Below are positions 35,054-45,695 of a DNA stretch of 64,000 nt, one piece after another. Source of the stretch: Omphiscola glabra (taxonomy: Eukaryota > Mollusca > Gastropoda > Lymnaeidae). The stretch lies in assembly GCA_964017045.1 (NCBI GenBank), contig OZ024798.1, forward strand, positions 30,990,347-31,054,346, written 5' to 3'. The stretch's first letter is position 1, and every line of letters begins with the position of its first letter. The notes under the pieces are model-generated. The model did no database searches and was not told the DNA's origin. It saw nothing but the letters and a program-made list of their open reading frames with translations. The translations under genes and the position numbers were made by a program.

Positions 35054-35324
35054 ATTGCAGTCGGTGTACTTCTGCTTGGTTAACATTGCAGTCGGTGTAC
35101 TTCTGCTTGGTTAACATTGCAGTCGGTGTACTTCTGCTTGGTTAACATTGCAGTCGGTGTACTTCTGCTTGGTTAACATTACAGTCGGTGTACTTCTGCT
35201 TGGTTAACATTACAGTCGTAGTACTTCTGCTTGGTTAACATTACAATCGTAGTACTTCTGCTTGGTTAACATTACAATCGTAGTACTTCTGCTTGGTTAA
35301 CATTACAGTCAGTGTACTTCTGCT
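35054..35324. repeat. 31-bp minisatellite, about 9 copies
   Basis: The unit contains ATTGCAGTCGGTGTACTTCT then GCTTGGTTAAC. Variants (ATTACAGTCG, ATTACAATCG) form blocks from left to right, indicating ordered expansion. Confidence 0.95.
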
Positions 35325-35402
35325 AAGTCTCGAAACATGGTAAAACGTACCTCACCCACACCCATTTTTTCAATAAACACCCCTTTATCTACATGAAACA
35401 TT

Positions 35403-35772
35403 GATCCAGGGCTACCGGTGTTGTGTCCTGGATGATTCATGGCTACCAGTGTTGTGTCCTGGATGATTCATGGCTACCAGTGTTGTGTCCTGGATGATTC
35501 ATGGCTACCAGTGTTGTGTCCTGGATGATCCATGGCTACCAGTGTTGTGTCCTGGATGATCCATGGCTACCAGTGTTGTGTCCTGGATGATCCATGGCTA
35601 CCAGTGTTGTGTCCTGGATGATCCATGGCTACCAGTGTTGTGTCCTGGATGATCCATGGCTACCAGTGTTGTGTCCTGGATGATCCATGGCTACCAGTGT
35701 TGTGTCCTGGATGATCCATGGCTACCAGTGTTGTGTCCTGGATGATCCATGGCTACCATTGTTGTGTCCTGG
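35403..35772. repeat. Second 31-bp minisatellite, about 12 copies
   Basis: The unit contains GATGATCCATGGCTACCAGT then GTTGTGTCCTG. It has the same period as the array ending 78 bp upstream but an unrelated sequence. A TTCAT/TCCAT change splits it into left and right blocks. Confidence 0.95.
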
Positions 35773-36609
35773 AGAAAAAAAAAGTGTATCAGGTTGTGAG
35801 GAATTTATTGAAATAGCAAAGGGTCAATTAAAGGAAACGTTAGCCTTAAAAAAAATGGCCAAGACCTTCACTTTATACCTCGGCCATGACCTGATTTTCA
35901 TGCTTAATTTTTCCCACACGTTTTGTCAATAGAGGAAGATATAATTTTTAAACCACTGGGCGTAGGAGCCAAATCTAACAAACCAGGAACCAATTATTTT
36001 TAATCTCCAAAATTAGATCACCAAAGTAATTAAAAGAAATCGTATTTAATGATGCAGGACTGTATGCCCACCAACAACACTGCTACTGTTAGATTAAAGA
36101 TGTAATTTCCGTCATTAATGCTTAAATCGTCTGTAACGTTACTGGCTTGCCATGATCCACAACAAATATTCAGGGCCGAATTATCCATAGACACCATAGT
36201 ATAAATTGAGAAAACGCGCCCAGACTCTCTGAGCCCTAAGCCCCCCCCTCCACCCGACCCCGGGGGTTATGCGCCTCCACTAATAATAACTAGCAGCTCA
36301 GTCGTCTCTTATAAATGATCCCAGGTTATTTATGGACACGGAATGGACAGCCGTGGGCCTCCATTTTGGCTGTGCCGATGGTATCAAAATGCCTCAGTCG
36401 GACCGTATACACATTTGGGGATTTTTTTTAGAAAAGTATTTTACAATAGCGGGGTTTAATTTTCCGCTTTCAACAATTTCAAAATTTATGAAGATGTAGT
36501 TGCCGTGATAAAAGCTATAACTATAAAGTTTAAAAACTTAAACTAACACAACCAACATATTACATATATGTATTTTATGTTATTGTCACGATTATGTCTC
36601 TTTTTCAAA
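35773..36609. other. Intergenic stretch, no gene recognised
   Basis: AT-rich, with a C run at about 36241. CAGGGCCGAATTATCCATAG at 36172 looks like one hAT end but has no partner. No gene is supported. Confidence 0.45.
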
Positions 36610-36611
36610 TA

Positions 36612-36690
36612 TTTTTATGTACAGCGCGGTGAGCCTAGCCCTAGGCTGGGGTACCGCGCAATATAAGACAACAAATAATAATAATAATAA
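36612..36690 (+). mobile_element. Probable LINE/SINE 3' tail with (AAT)n
   Basis: GCGCGGTGAGCCTAGCCCTAG followed by GCTGGGGTACCGCGC can fold into a hairpin (GCGCGGT with ACCGCGC, inner CCTAG with CTAGG). It is followed by AATATAAGACAACAA and an (AAT)6 tract. A conserved hairpin ahead of a short tandem tail is usual for LINE/SINE 3' ends. The body is not recognisable upstream. Confidence 0.5.
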
Positions 36691-36786
36691 TCTCTGACCA
36701 AACCCTTCGGGTGCGCCATTGGCCTTACATTTCTGTTTATAAATATTTCAACCATCACAAAATTTGTTTACAAAATTGGATATTTA

Positions 36787-36959
36787 GGGTCGGTTCACAC
36801 GATCAAATTTTCCTTCAAGCATTTGATGCAATTCGTGTATGAAGCCTTGTCACAACTTTCAAATAACTATTTGATCAAATTCCCCAAAAAAGAAACTACA
36901 CACAAAATAGTGCGTTCATACAACAATTTGACGCGAAATTTGATCGTGTGAACCGACCC
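36787..36959. mobile_element. Harbinger-like MITE, copy 2
   Basis: 173 bp with perfect 18-bp terminal repeats GGGTCGGTTCACACGATC, flanked by TTA on both sides (36784-36786, 36960-36962). It has the same length as the copy at 13928-14100. It is non-coding. Confidence 0.9.
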
Positions 36960-36962
36960 TTA

Positions 36963-37141
36963 GCGTCAGTACACACGATCAAATTAGCTTCAAATTTCGC
37001 GTCAAATTTGTGTATGAACGCACTATTTTGTGCGTGGTTTCTTTTTTTTTTTTTTGTAGACAAAATTGGGAATTGGATCAACGAGTTTTTTTAAAGTTGT
37101 GACGAGGCTTCATACAAAAATCGCATCGTGTGAACTGACGC
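36963..37141. mobile_element. Harbinger-like MITE, copy 3, abutting copy 2
   Basis: 179 bp, ends GCGTCAGTACACACGAT and ATCGTGTGAACTGACGC. It shares the TTA at 36960-36962 with copy 2 and has another TTA at 37142-37144. It is a different subtype (GCGTCAG ends) and is internally related. Confidence 0.85.
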
Positions 37142-37144
37142 TTA

Positions 37145-37742
37145 GAAAAACAACTTGGGAGGCGATATTTTATTTTCATTTTATGTCTGAGATTTTTTTT
37201 TTTTAATTTTTATTAATGTAGGCATAATTCACGACATCGACTTTTTTTTATGTGACAACCATTCATAAATTGGACGTTTGAGATCAATATCAAAATAAAA
37301 TAATTCAATTGAAACACCGCCAGAGTCAATGACTTACGGAAAGTTACGTCCCTTGGCAAAATTTGACGAGCGACGTGTCAGTGTTTACTGTTTGTTGATT
37401 TAAAAAGTTATAATGTTGACAGTCACGATATAAGACAACGCGTAGTCTGGATATTCTCGATATTATTGATATCCATGTTAGTCAATATGTTAACAGCAGA
37501 ACTTTTCAGAATACAAAAAAAAGAAGAGCTTAGAGCTAGTCGGAAACAAAAGCAATCTAACATATCTGTACGCCGCGAACTGTTTACTTGAAACTAGGGA
37601 CATAACTAAATTTCTTGTTCTTTGGACTCTGAAATATGTAAGATATTTAATAATGTCAAAGGATGCCTTTCTCTTGTCTCGAGATCTCACACATTGCATA
37701 GTTAAGGCCAGTGTAGCTCTGCTTGACTCATTAAGTCTTTAT
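37145..37742. other. Intergenic stretch, no gene recognised
   Basis: AT-rich. A 69-codon minus-strand frame at 37490-37699 has no domain. Confidence 0.5.
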
Positions 37743-38009
37743 CGTATCCGGAAATTTGATCGAAAGAAATTTCGTCGACGGAAAATTGATTGACGGAAAT
37801 TTGATAGAACGGAAATTTGGTCGAATCTTTTTTTTTTAGTTTACACGTTAAAATTTTCGTCAAATTTCTTGTTGAACGCAATATTTTGTTTTACTATATA
37901 GTATAGTGCGTTCAAAAAGAAATGACGAAAATTTTAACGTGTGAACTGAAAAAAAGATTCGATCAAATTTCTGTCGACGAAATTTCTTTTGATGAAATTT
38001 CCGGTAATC
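37743..38009. mobile_element. Palindromic MITE with 9-bp TSD, copy 3
   Basis: 267 bp, starts CGTATCCGGAAATTTG, ends AAATTTCCGGTAATC. Flanks 37734-37742 and 38010-38018 are both AGTCTTTAT. The right arm is shorter than in copies 1 and 2, having lost roughly two of the GGAAATTTGATCGA-type units. Confidence 0.87.
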
Positions 38010-38018
38010 AGTCTTTAT

Positions 38019-38956
38019 ATATGCGTTGGGGTTCGAGATACATGCAAGTTGGTATTTTTAGTGCAATATCGCGTCCATCTTTCAACAATGTATACTTACT
38101 TATTTGCTATTCACAGAAAATGTGGATAATGGATGGCTTTTTATTTGGGTGCCAAGTTATGAATATGGCGGTTTTTTTAAAGTAGACACTGGTAATCAAG
38201 CCACATGAACAACTCACAGATCAATTTCCTGTCGCAAATATTGCCGAAGAGAAGCTAATTAAACAACCCGTAAAAGAAAAGTTTGTCGTATAAATACTTT
38301 AATAAAATGTAATATCGAGCACTGGATGTGGGGGGGGGGGGGGTGGTGGTGGCTGAGATTTGAAAAAAACATGCTAACAACTAACGCACTTTAGAAGACT
38401 CCCTATTAGTGCCCCCCCCCCCCCCCAAAGCGAGGCTAGCAGCGGCATATTTTTGTTTTTCACTTCCCTAGACTATATTTAATTTTTCCATGACCCACCC
38501 GCTATTTAAAAATAAACAATAAATACTACCCACCAAAAGCACTTGCGATATATTTTTTGTAAGAATCTCATTTAGCGCAGTTATCGGGAATTTTATTTGG
38601 CGAAATCAAATATCCTTCATCTTCCTTTAGAAAAATTGGCCAAAAACTCATCGAAACCTTATACTTGATTCTTTTCTTGTAAACTTGAGTGTTATGTGCG
38701 TAACATTTTAATAATTAGATCTAGTGTTTCGTTATATTGGGGGGGGGAGGGGTGTGGAGTTTGAAAATCCCTGGACAAAAGTAGTTTTACCCGCCCGACC
38801 ACACTCTATACCCACATTCAGACAACGTATGCCCACTAGGTCCGGGACAATGTGACAAGACACCAACTATGTAACTATGTTATGGCCTACAGACTACACG
38901 AGATTATGAACTATTTGCAGGCCTGCTGGGAGACAAACGTCCTAATCTCTCGATCC
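38019..38956. other. Intergenic stretch, no gene recognised
   Basis: A G run lies at about 38331-38343 and a C run at 38414-38427. The DNA is otherwise AT-rich and no gene is supported. Confidence 0.5.
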
Positions 38957-39069
38957 ACTCCAACGCCACCCCATGCTCCCCCACCCATTCTCTCACTCCC
39001 CCCCCCACACACTCCAACGCCACCCCATGCTCCCCCACCCATTCTCTCACTCCCCCCCCCCACACACAC
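38957..39069. repeat. ~53-bp C-rich tandem duplication
   Basis: Two near-identical copies of CTCCAACGCCACCCCATGCT followed by CCCCCACCCATTCTCTCACT and a C run, ending in a short CA repeat. Confidence 0.9.
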
Positions 39070-39234
39070 ACACATTGCTTTTATTTGTAACTTAGACAAA
39101 ATGTGAATGAATGGCAGTGCTTGGAATTTAAGAGGAATAACTCCCAGGATTGGTCGGGCTTTAAGAAAAAAAAAATTTGAGCCTGGATTTTCAATTGAGC
39201 CATTAATGAGCCAGTGACGCTACATTGTGTAGAG

Positions 39235-39999
39235 GCAGATAGTGAGATCGTATGGTCTAATGCAGATAGTGAGATCGTATGGTCTAATGCAGATAGTGAG
39301 ATCGTGTGGTCTAATGCAGATAGTGAGATCGTATGGTCTAATGCAGATAGTGAGATCGTCTGGTCTAATGCAGATAGTGAGATCGTATGGTCTAATGCAG
39401 ATAGTGAGATCGTATGGTCTAATGCAGATAGTGAGATCGTATGGTCTAATGCAGATAGTGAGATCGTATGGTCTAATGCAGATAGTGAGATCGTGTGGTC
39501 TAATGCAGATAGTGAGATCGTGTGGTCTAATGCAGATAGTGAGATCGTATGGTCTAATGCAGATAGTGAGATCGTGTGGTCTAATGCAGATAGTGAGATC
39601 GTGTGGTCTAATGCAGATAGTGAGATCGTATGGTCTAATGCAGATAGTGAGATCGTGTGGTCTAATGCAGATAGTGAGATCGTATGGTCTAATGCAGATA
39701 GTGAGATCGTGTGGTCTAATGCAGATAGTGAGATCGTATGGTCTAATGCGGATAGTGAGATCGTATGGTCTAATGCGGATAGTGAGATCGTGTGGTCTAA
39801 TGCAGATAGTGAGATCGTGTGGTCTAATGCAGATAGTGAGATGGTATGGTCTAATGCAGATAGTGAGATGGTATGGTCTAATGCAGATAGTGAGATGATA
39901 TGGTCTAATGCAGATAGTGAGATGGTACGGTCTAATGCAGATATTGAGATGGTATGGTCTAATGCAGATAGTGAGATCGTGTGGTCTAATGCAGAGAGT
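39235..39999. repeat. 27-bp minisatellite, about 28 copies
   Basis: The unit contains GCAGATAGTGAGATCGTATG then GTCTAAT. The main variable site is CGTATGG or CGTGTGG. Toward the right a GATGGTATGG type appears in a block. Since 27 is a multiple of three, both strands are open (268 codons plus, 319 minus). I regard both as artefacts. Confidence 0.96.
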
Positions 40000-40100
40000 G
40001 GTATTTTGGATATATGTTGAAACATTCTGTAAAACATCAAATAATGGAAGTCATTTGTATAAAATTAAAACCATTCTATTTCATGCTTTAGATTTTAGAG

Positions 40101-40578
40101 CAGTGATTCCCAAAGTGGTCTATATCGACCCCCAGGGGTTGACCACAACTTGCAAGGGGTCCATGTCAGCGAGAAAAAAAAATGGGGGTCCATGAAATGA
40201 AAATGGGGGTCAACGATAGTGGGTCGATCTCATTTGAGCAGTTCGTGACTTCTATTTTGGCATTCCATGAATGGAATAATTCACATACACAGATAGTACC
40301 TATTTACGTGCATAATATTACCTTATAATATAAAGACATATATCTTCCTACATAAATAATAAAAGTACCTATGAAGTAAAAATTTTAAAACATAAATGTT
40401 CATGAAACGTGATGAAGAATCATATTGAAATTTAAGTTATTAGTTATTAGTTCCGATATATGAAACTGTTTAAGAATTATTATAAACTAGCAGGTAATAT
40501 CAGGTAAGCAGGGGGGTCTACAAAAAACCGGAAAACATGGCAAGGGGTCTACGAGACAAACAAGTATGTGGACCTCTG
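40101..40578 (+). mobile_element. hAT-type element, 7/8 TSD
   Basis: It starts CAGTGATTCCCAAAGTGGTC and ends GTGGACCTCTG. Flanks TTTTAGAG and CTTTAGAG agree at 7 of 8. It belongs to the same family as 23260-23483 but has more interior (478 versus 224 bp). It is non-coding. Confidence 0.85.
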
Positions 40579-40586
40579 CTTTAGAG

Positions 40587-41001
40587 CAAGGGTCCTCAAA
40601 ACAACAACTAATAGGGGGCCGGTTCACTTTCCCTTAGAAACAAAATTTCCACATTTTTATGTAGCACAATTAAGAGCCAGAATGATCAATACATTGATCG
40701 TGGGCCCTCAAAATATAGAAATATAGAATAAGACACTGAGCCAGACCATTATTTGAAGACAATAAAATTGAACGAATTCTTATATAAACTGCACACATCT
40801 TACGTGAAGTGCAAAACCCCCAGCTCTAAGTTTTAAACTGAAAAACAATTGTAATGAACATAAACGTGTGAATGATGCCATGGAAAGTTTGTGTCTGATT
40901 GTTGCTCGCGAGATGGTTACTGCCCGGCTCCATATATAAGTCAATTTTTACCACGGGTCATATGTACGGTGGCCATGCGGCCCCGTGTTTGAAGACCCCT
41001 G
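40587..41001. mobile_element. hAT-type element abutting the previous one
   Basis: It starts CAAGGGTCCTCAAA and ends TTTGAAGACCCCTG, an inverted pair about 415 bp apart. It begins directly after the right TSD of the element at 40101-40578. Its own right flank does not match its left flank, so no TSD is confirmed. It contains the 34-bp sequence shared in inverse orientation with 20359-20392. Confidence 0.65.
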
Positions 41002-43291
41002 CATCAGAAGCTTCAGTTTCATCATTTGTCAGATAAATGATATTCACCCAACTGTGAAGCAAATCTGAAAAGGGAACGAAAAGTTTGATCCAAAAAAATT
41101 ATTGAGCGTCATAAGACAGTTAAAGCAGTCGTTGATTACAGCTACAACTTTGGCGCAGTTCTGAAAGGTTCAGCGTTTTATAAACACACAAAAAATATTT
41201 TTTTTTATAAAAGGTGTTTAAACTGTAGGCTGCATCAAAACTTTGATTCTACTTGCACTTATTATATGAACATATAACTTACATGGGCCGCAAAAACATA
41301 TTTTTAAGAGTAAATGAATCCATATTGTTGCATAGTGAGGAATGGACTTTAACTTTGCTTCCCTAAAGTTCGTCATTCATGTTTTTATCAAAAATGGCAG
41401 TTAAGGATAAGCATGATGCGAAAGTTTAATAATGTGGCACTTTGACATATTATGATTTGTGTCATGTTTAAATGGCCGACATGTAAGAAAGTGAGCTTAC
41501 TCATGGGAATATGCGGGATTCCCAATCGGTCAACATGTATCGACGAAAAGGATTATGATTACAATAGTGAATTGTCTTGGTCTAAATTGCTTGTCCGAAC
41601 TTTTCACAGCAACAGAGTATCAACTATGCCTCGCGATAATCCGCATCGACTTATGGAGCGATAGGTTGCAATACGATTCGTCATTCCAACTCATAAAACT
41701 CCCCACAAAATACTAACTGGCCTGCTCTCAATTATTCAGGTCAAAAACCACGATAGTGTAAATGTTTATCTTGTTCATGTATCAGAAACAAATTGACGTT
41801 ATGGCGTCAAAAGTTGCGTTTCAAAATTAAAACTTTGATCCTAAAATAAAACCTTCTTTGACAGAATCAAACATTTGAACCTCATTACACTCCCCCCCCC
41901 CCCCCCCCTCATCTCTAAGAAAATGTTCTGTCAAATCCTTAAAATATGTTTTCGAACTTTTTTTAAAACCATTTGAAACCGTGTGCTGCTTATTGCTACA
42001 TTTGTTTTTTAAAATAAAAGATCAATTTAAAGATCTTGAGGATCATCTGGCAGGCCAGCATTGGCGTAAGTGCACAACACTCCGTGGTCCCGACCGTGAG
42101 ATAATTTGACATTTTTTGTCGCCTCTGCCCCTCCCCCCCTTTTCCCCCCCGCAAGCTTGGATCCGTTAAACTGCTGTGTGTTAGGCCGGGGCAACAGTGG
42201 AATCTAAGAGACATTCTTTGACATATCGACTCGACTCCTCTGTCAGCTGGGCTTGTGGCCAGTACCCCGTGTCGCTGTCACGCTTCAATGACCTCCAGTG
42301 ACACACAACTGGTCACGCTGGTCAAGAGACTAGCAGAAGTGAGCGGCAACAAGTGATCTGCGTATTCCATGACAGAGAAGGGGGGGGGGGAGGCATTGAG
42401 GCGTCGGTCGACTGGTGTACGAAGTTTGGCCACTGTCACACCCAGCATTGGCAGTGACGTCACCGCACTTAAAGCCGTTGCCGTTCCGTGTTGTGATTCC
42501 AACATATCCGTTGTGTGAGATTATCTGATATTTAAACGTGTCTTTTAAGTGGAAGAGGTATGTGAAAAATGCAAATTTAATAATTTTTTTTAACTAACCT
42601 TACACAGTTTATGATTTATTTTTGTTCACTACAGACTTGGTTTATTATTAGCTAAATATTGTATTTAATCATATTATTATTATTATCATTATATCATTGG
42701 AATAACTTATCGGTTTATATCTTATATTGCATTGTCTGAAAAAAAAATTAAAAATCATTTTAAAAAAAGCAATGGACTCACCTTTTGTTTTCTATGTCAA
42801 TTCAAGCGTTGTTTTCATCTCGTATTTCTTTCTTTCGATGCTGCCGCATGCAGATATTTGGGAAGCACCATAGTGGGACTTCACGTTGTTGACAGAGACA
42901 GTTTTAAATTCTGTATTAGACATAGTGAAACAGTCGGCACAAAACTAATTTAACATTTACCTTCACTCTTGACCTTTTGTGGTTGGGGGGGGGGGGGGGG
43001 GAAGCAACAGAGAAACAATTAGTCGTGATGAGGAGGGTCAGCTTGTGGTATGGCACACGTGACTGTCTTATTCAGGCTCAGGGTTGGTGTCTTTCTTTTT
43101 TTATTTTCAGATGAAAGTCTGTTGGGAGAATTATTGTGTCATCTTTTTTTCATACTCTCAAATTTTATTTTCATTACGTGGCCCCCCCCCCCCCCACCCA
43201 AACCCACTCCTTAAATAAAAATGCATATGATTTTTTTTTAAAATCAGAATTCGTGACAGGTGCTCTCAAATTGTATATAAATGTTGTTCTT
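41002..43291. other. Longer stretch without a supported gene
   Basis: AT-rich with T and A runs. A 70-codon frame at 41452-41664 has no known domain. 42110-42510 is GC-richer, with C and G runs and a TGACGTCA octamer at 42455-42462, which might be promoter-like, but I cannot tie it to a transcript. C/G runs lie at 41890, 42980 and 43184. Confidence 0.45.
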
Positions 43292-43712
43292 CAACAATGT
43301 GATCAATAATTTTAACAATGTGATCAATAATTTTATCAATGTGATCAATAATTTTAACAATGTGATCGATAATTATAACAATGTGATCAATAATTTTAAC
43401 AATGTGATCGATGATTTTAACAATGTGATCAATAATTTTAACAATGTGATCGATAATTTTAACAATGTGATCAATAATTTTAACAATGTGATCGATAATT
43501 TTAACAATGTGATCAATAATTTTAACAATGTGATCGATAAATTTAACAATGTGATCAATAATTTTAACAATGTGATCAATAATTTAACAATGTGATCAAT
43601 AATTTTAACAATATGATCAATAATGTAACAATGTGATCAATAAATTTAACAATGTGATCAATAATGTAACAATGTGATCAATAATTTTAACAAAGCGATC
43701 AATAATTTTAAC
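43292..43712. repeat. 21-bp minisatellite, about 20 copies
   Basis: The unit is CAATGTGATCAATAATTTTAA (21 bp). From about 43361 to 43560 units with GATCAATAA and GATCGATAA alternate strictly, so the repeat behaves as a 42-bp dimer. Unit length drops to 19-20 bp near the right end. Confidence 0.95.
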
Positions 43713-43841
43713 TGTGTATTTTAATATCGTACCCAAAAGTGCCGCCGCTCAGTTGAATAAATCTTCGGTCATAGGTCAAAGGTCATGCTTGACACCAGTT
43801 GCAACGGCGATGAACGTAAAATGCGAACTATGAATATAGAA

Positions 43842-43955
43842 CAGCGTGTCTCAAACATTTAAGTTTGGGGGACATGTGACAGGTTTTGAAATTGCATCAG
43901 GGACTGATAAGTATTCATGCTGTGCGGTCCGCCAACCACTTTTCGAGAAACACTG
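43842..43955. mobile_element. Short hAT-type MITE with perfect 8-bp TSD
   Basis: A 114-bp element starts CAGCGTGTCTCAAAC and ends TTCGAGAAACACTG. Flanks 43834-43841 and 43956-43963 are both ATATAGAA. It is non-coding. CAGAGTTTCTCAAAA near 60774 resembles one end of the same family. Confidence 0.85.
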
Positions 43956-44278
43956 ATATAGAATACACGCATAACAATCAATCTCATTCCATGAATGTGG
44001 CCCTAGCATTTTATGGACTGCGGGAGAATGAACAAAGAATATGTTAACAATTCTTGGAAAGGGCAAGTCTTGTGACAGGTATGTGACTGGTATGCTGTAC
44101 AAAAATAATCATGGCACCGTTGTCTGTCATTGTGTTTGTAGATTGTTCTATGACTAGATTTACTGCTCTCAAATGTAAGCATGCAGATCTGTGGTGTTCA
44201 AATATTGGGGGGGGGGGTGGTGGTGGGGGGGGTTGTAATGATTGTGTTCGTTGGTTAGGAATAGCAAGTATTTTACTT

Positions 44279-44400
44279 GTGTCTTGAGTAAGGGTGGTCA
44301 ATATGCATACGTGTCTTGAGAAGGGGTGGTCAATATGCATACGTGTCTTGAGAAGGGGTGGTCAATATACATACGTATGTTGAGGAGTGGTGGTATGTAT
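44279..44400. repeat. 32-bp minisatellite, about 4 copies
   Basis: The unit contains GTGTCTTGAGAAGGGGTGGT then CAATATGCATAC. The last copy is diverged. Confidence 0.92.
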
Positions 44401-44445
44401 GCGTAAGAGTTTTGTGGAATGTCGATAGTATGTGTATGTGTGTTC

Positions 44446-44520
44446 GCCACGTGATATAGACTGACTAAGCCCGTCATGTTATATAGACTGACTAAGCCTG
44501 TCATGTCATATAGACTGATT
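44446..44520. repeat. 27-bp repeat, about 3 copies
   Basis: ATATAGACTGACTAAGCC recurs three times with a CGTCATGT-type joint. Confidence 0.85.
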
Positions 44521-45059
44521 TGCCTAATCTGACCCAATCCTGATATTTAGATCTATTCAGGTGTCTTTTTTTTTCTTTTTTTCTACTAATCATTCAAATT
44601 TTTGGGAACTTTTCGAATTCCCTTAAACGCTTTGCAATGTCAGAAACCATCATATGGATGTGAGTACCTTGTACAGCGTCCACTACTTTCAATACTTCAA
44701 TGGGACACAAAACATAAATAAAATCGAGTGTTTTTTTAGTACGGATATTTCTGTTATAGTTAAGGCGAGCAGAGTGGAGTTATTGTATAGACACGACTGC
44801 ACCGTTGTTTCAAAGTAAACTATTTCCAGAATAGCCGATTAAAAACTCGTTTAGACAAAGTCGAGTCCATGAGTTTAGCTCTGTAGCGAGCCATTGTAGC
44901 GATATGACCATTTGAATGCAGTTCTGAAAAAAAAAATCGGCCTTATTAAGTTAGAAAAGAAAAAGGCAATAAACATTTATTACAAGCCATGTCAACCTTC
45001 CTTACAGCCTATATATAGCAACAAGGAGCTCGTGCCTCGACGTCATTTCCGAATACAAG
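44521..45059. other. Intergenic stretch, no gene recognised
   Basis: AT-rich with T and A runs. I see no exon or element boundary. Confidence 0.5.
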
Positions 45060-45365
45060 AAAGTCATCATCATCATGTCCCTTAGTCCTTGGACCGTTGG
45101 GGCGCCACAGATGACAGCATAGCCTAGTTTTAGTCTCGTCTACTCTTTGATGTTATCTTCCCATCTTTTTCTCCGTCTTCCTCTTCTTCTCCCTCCTCTA
45201 GTTGTGCCCTACATGATTTCTTTGATGAGGCCTTGTTTTCTTGTCACGCGGCCATAGCATTCCAGTTTGCGCTTTTTTTTGCAGTCACCAGGAGGTCATC
45301 ATACTGTCAATTGCTTGACGAATCCTTTATTTCACTTGTTCGTTAGAGATATGGTCTCTATTCCA
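45060..45365 (-). pseudogene. LINE polyprotein C-terminal remnant
   Basis: Read on the minus strand from 45365, fragments include HISNEQVK, RIRQAID, KKRKLECYG, RVTRKQGLIKE, TTRGGRRR, KRWEDNIKE and CGAPTVQGLRD. These match, in order, the C-terminal tail typical of LINE ORF2 in marine invertebrates (…KRKLxWYGHVTR…GGRRRGRQKKRWEDNIKEW…). Stops and frame breaks separate them, so it is dead. The 3' end carries an (ATG)n-type tail, ATGATGATGATGA, near 45065-45077. It is a different family from the LINE at 25105-25790. Confidence 0.75.
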
Positions 45366-45695
45366 AGAAAGTCACAGGGAAGTAAAGGGATTTTTGGAAA
45401 GGTTATTGGCATTTAAAAAAAGGGTTTAGAATATAATAGGGTAGCAGCAATACTCATATTTGATGTTTTTTAAACTTCTAAATGCGATTAGATTCGCCGA
45501 TGAAAGAAGTCAACAAATGCAGCGGTAATCGAATATCATTCTTATGCATGAAACATTTTATGACAGACGCTATGACATCGTAGCATCAGTTGACATGCCG
45601 TGTATTTTATTCACCCTGGGTCAGAAATAGAACTCTCAACTCTTTTGAGCTTTTCGTATAAACCTCACAATCAAATCTTTATTTCAATGTTGAAT

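Noticed and set aside
39081..40040. 319-codon minus-strand and 268-codon plus-strand frames
   Set aside because: Both are produced by the 27-bp array. Equal openness on both strands argues against coding.
42110..42510. Promoter or CpG island
   Set aside because: Higher GC and a TGACGTCA octamer are not enough. No transcript or first exon can be placed.
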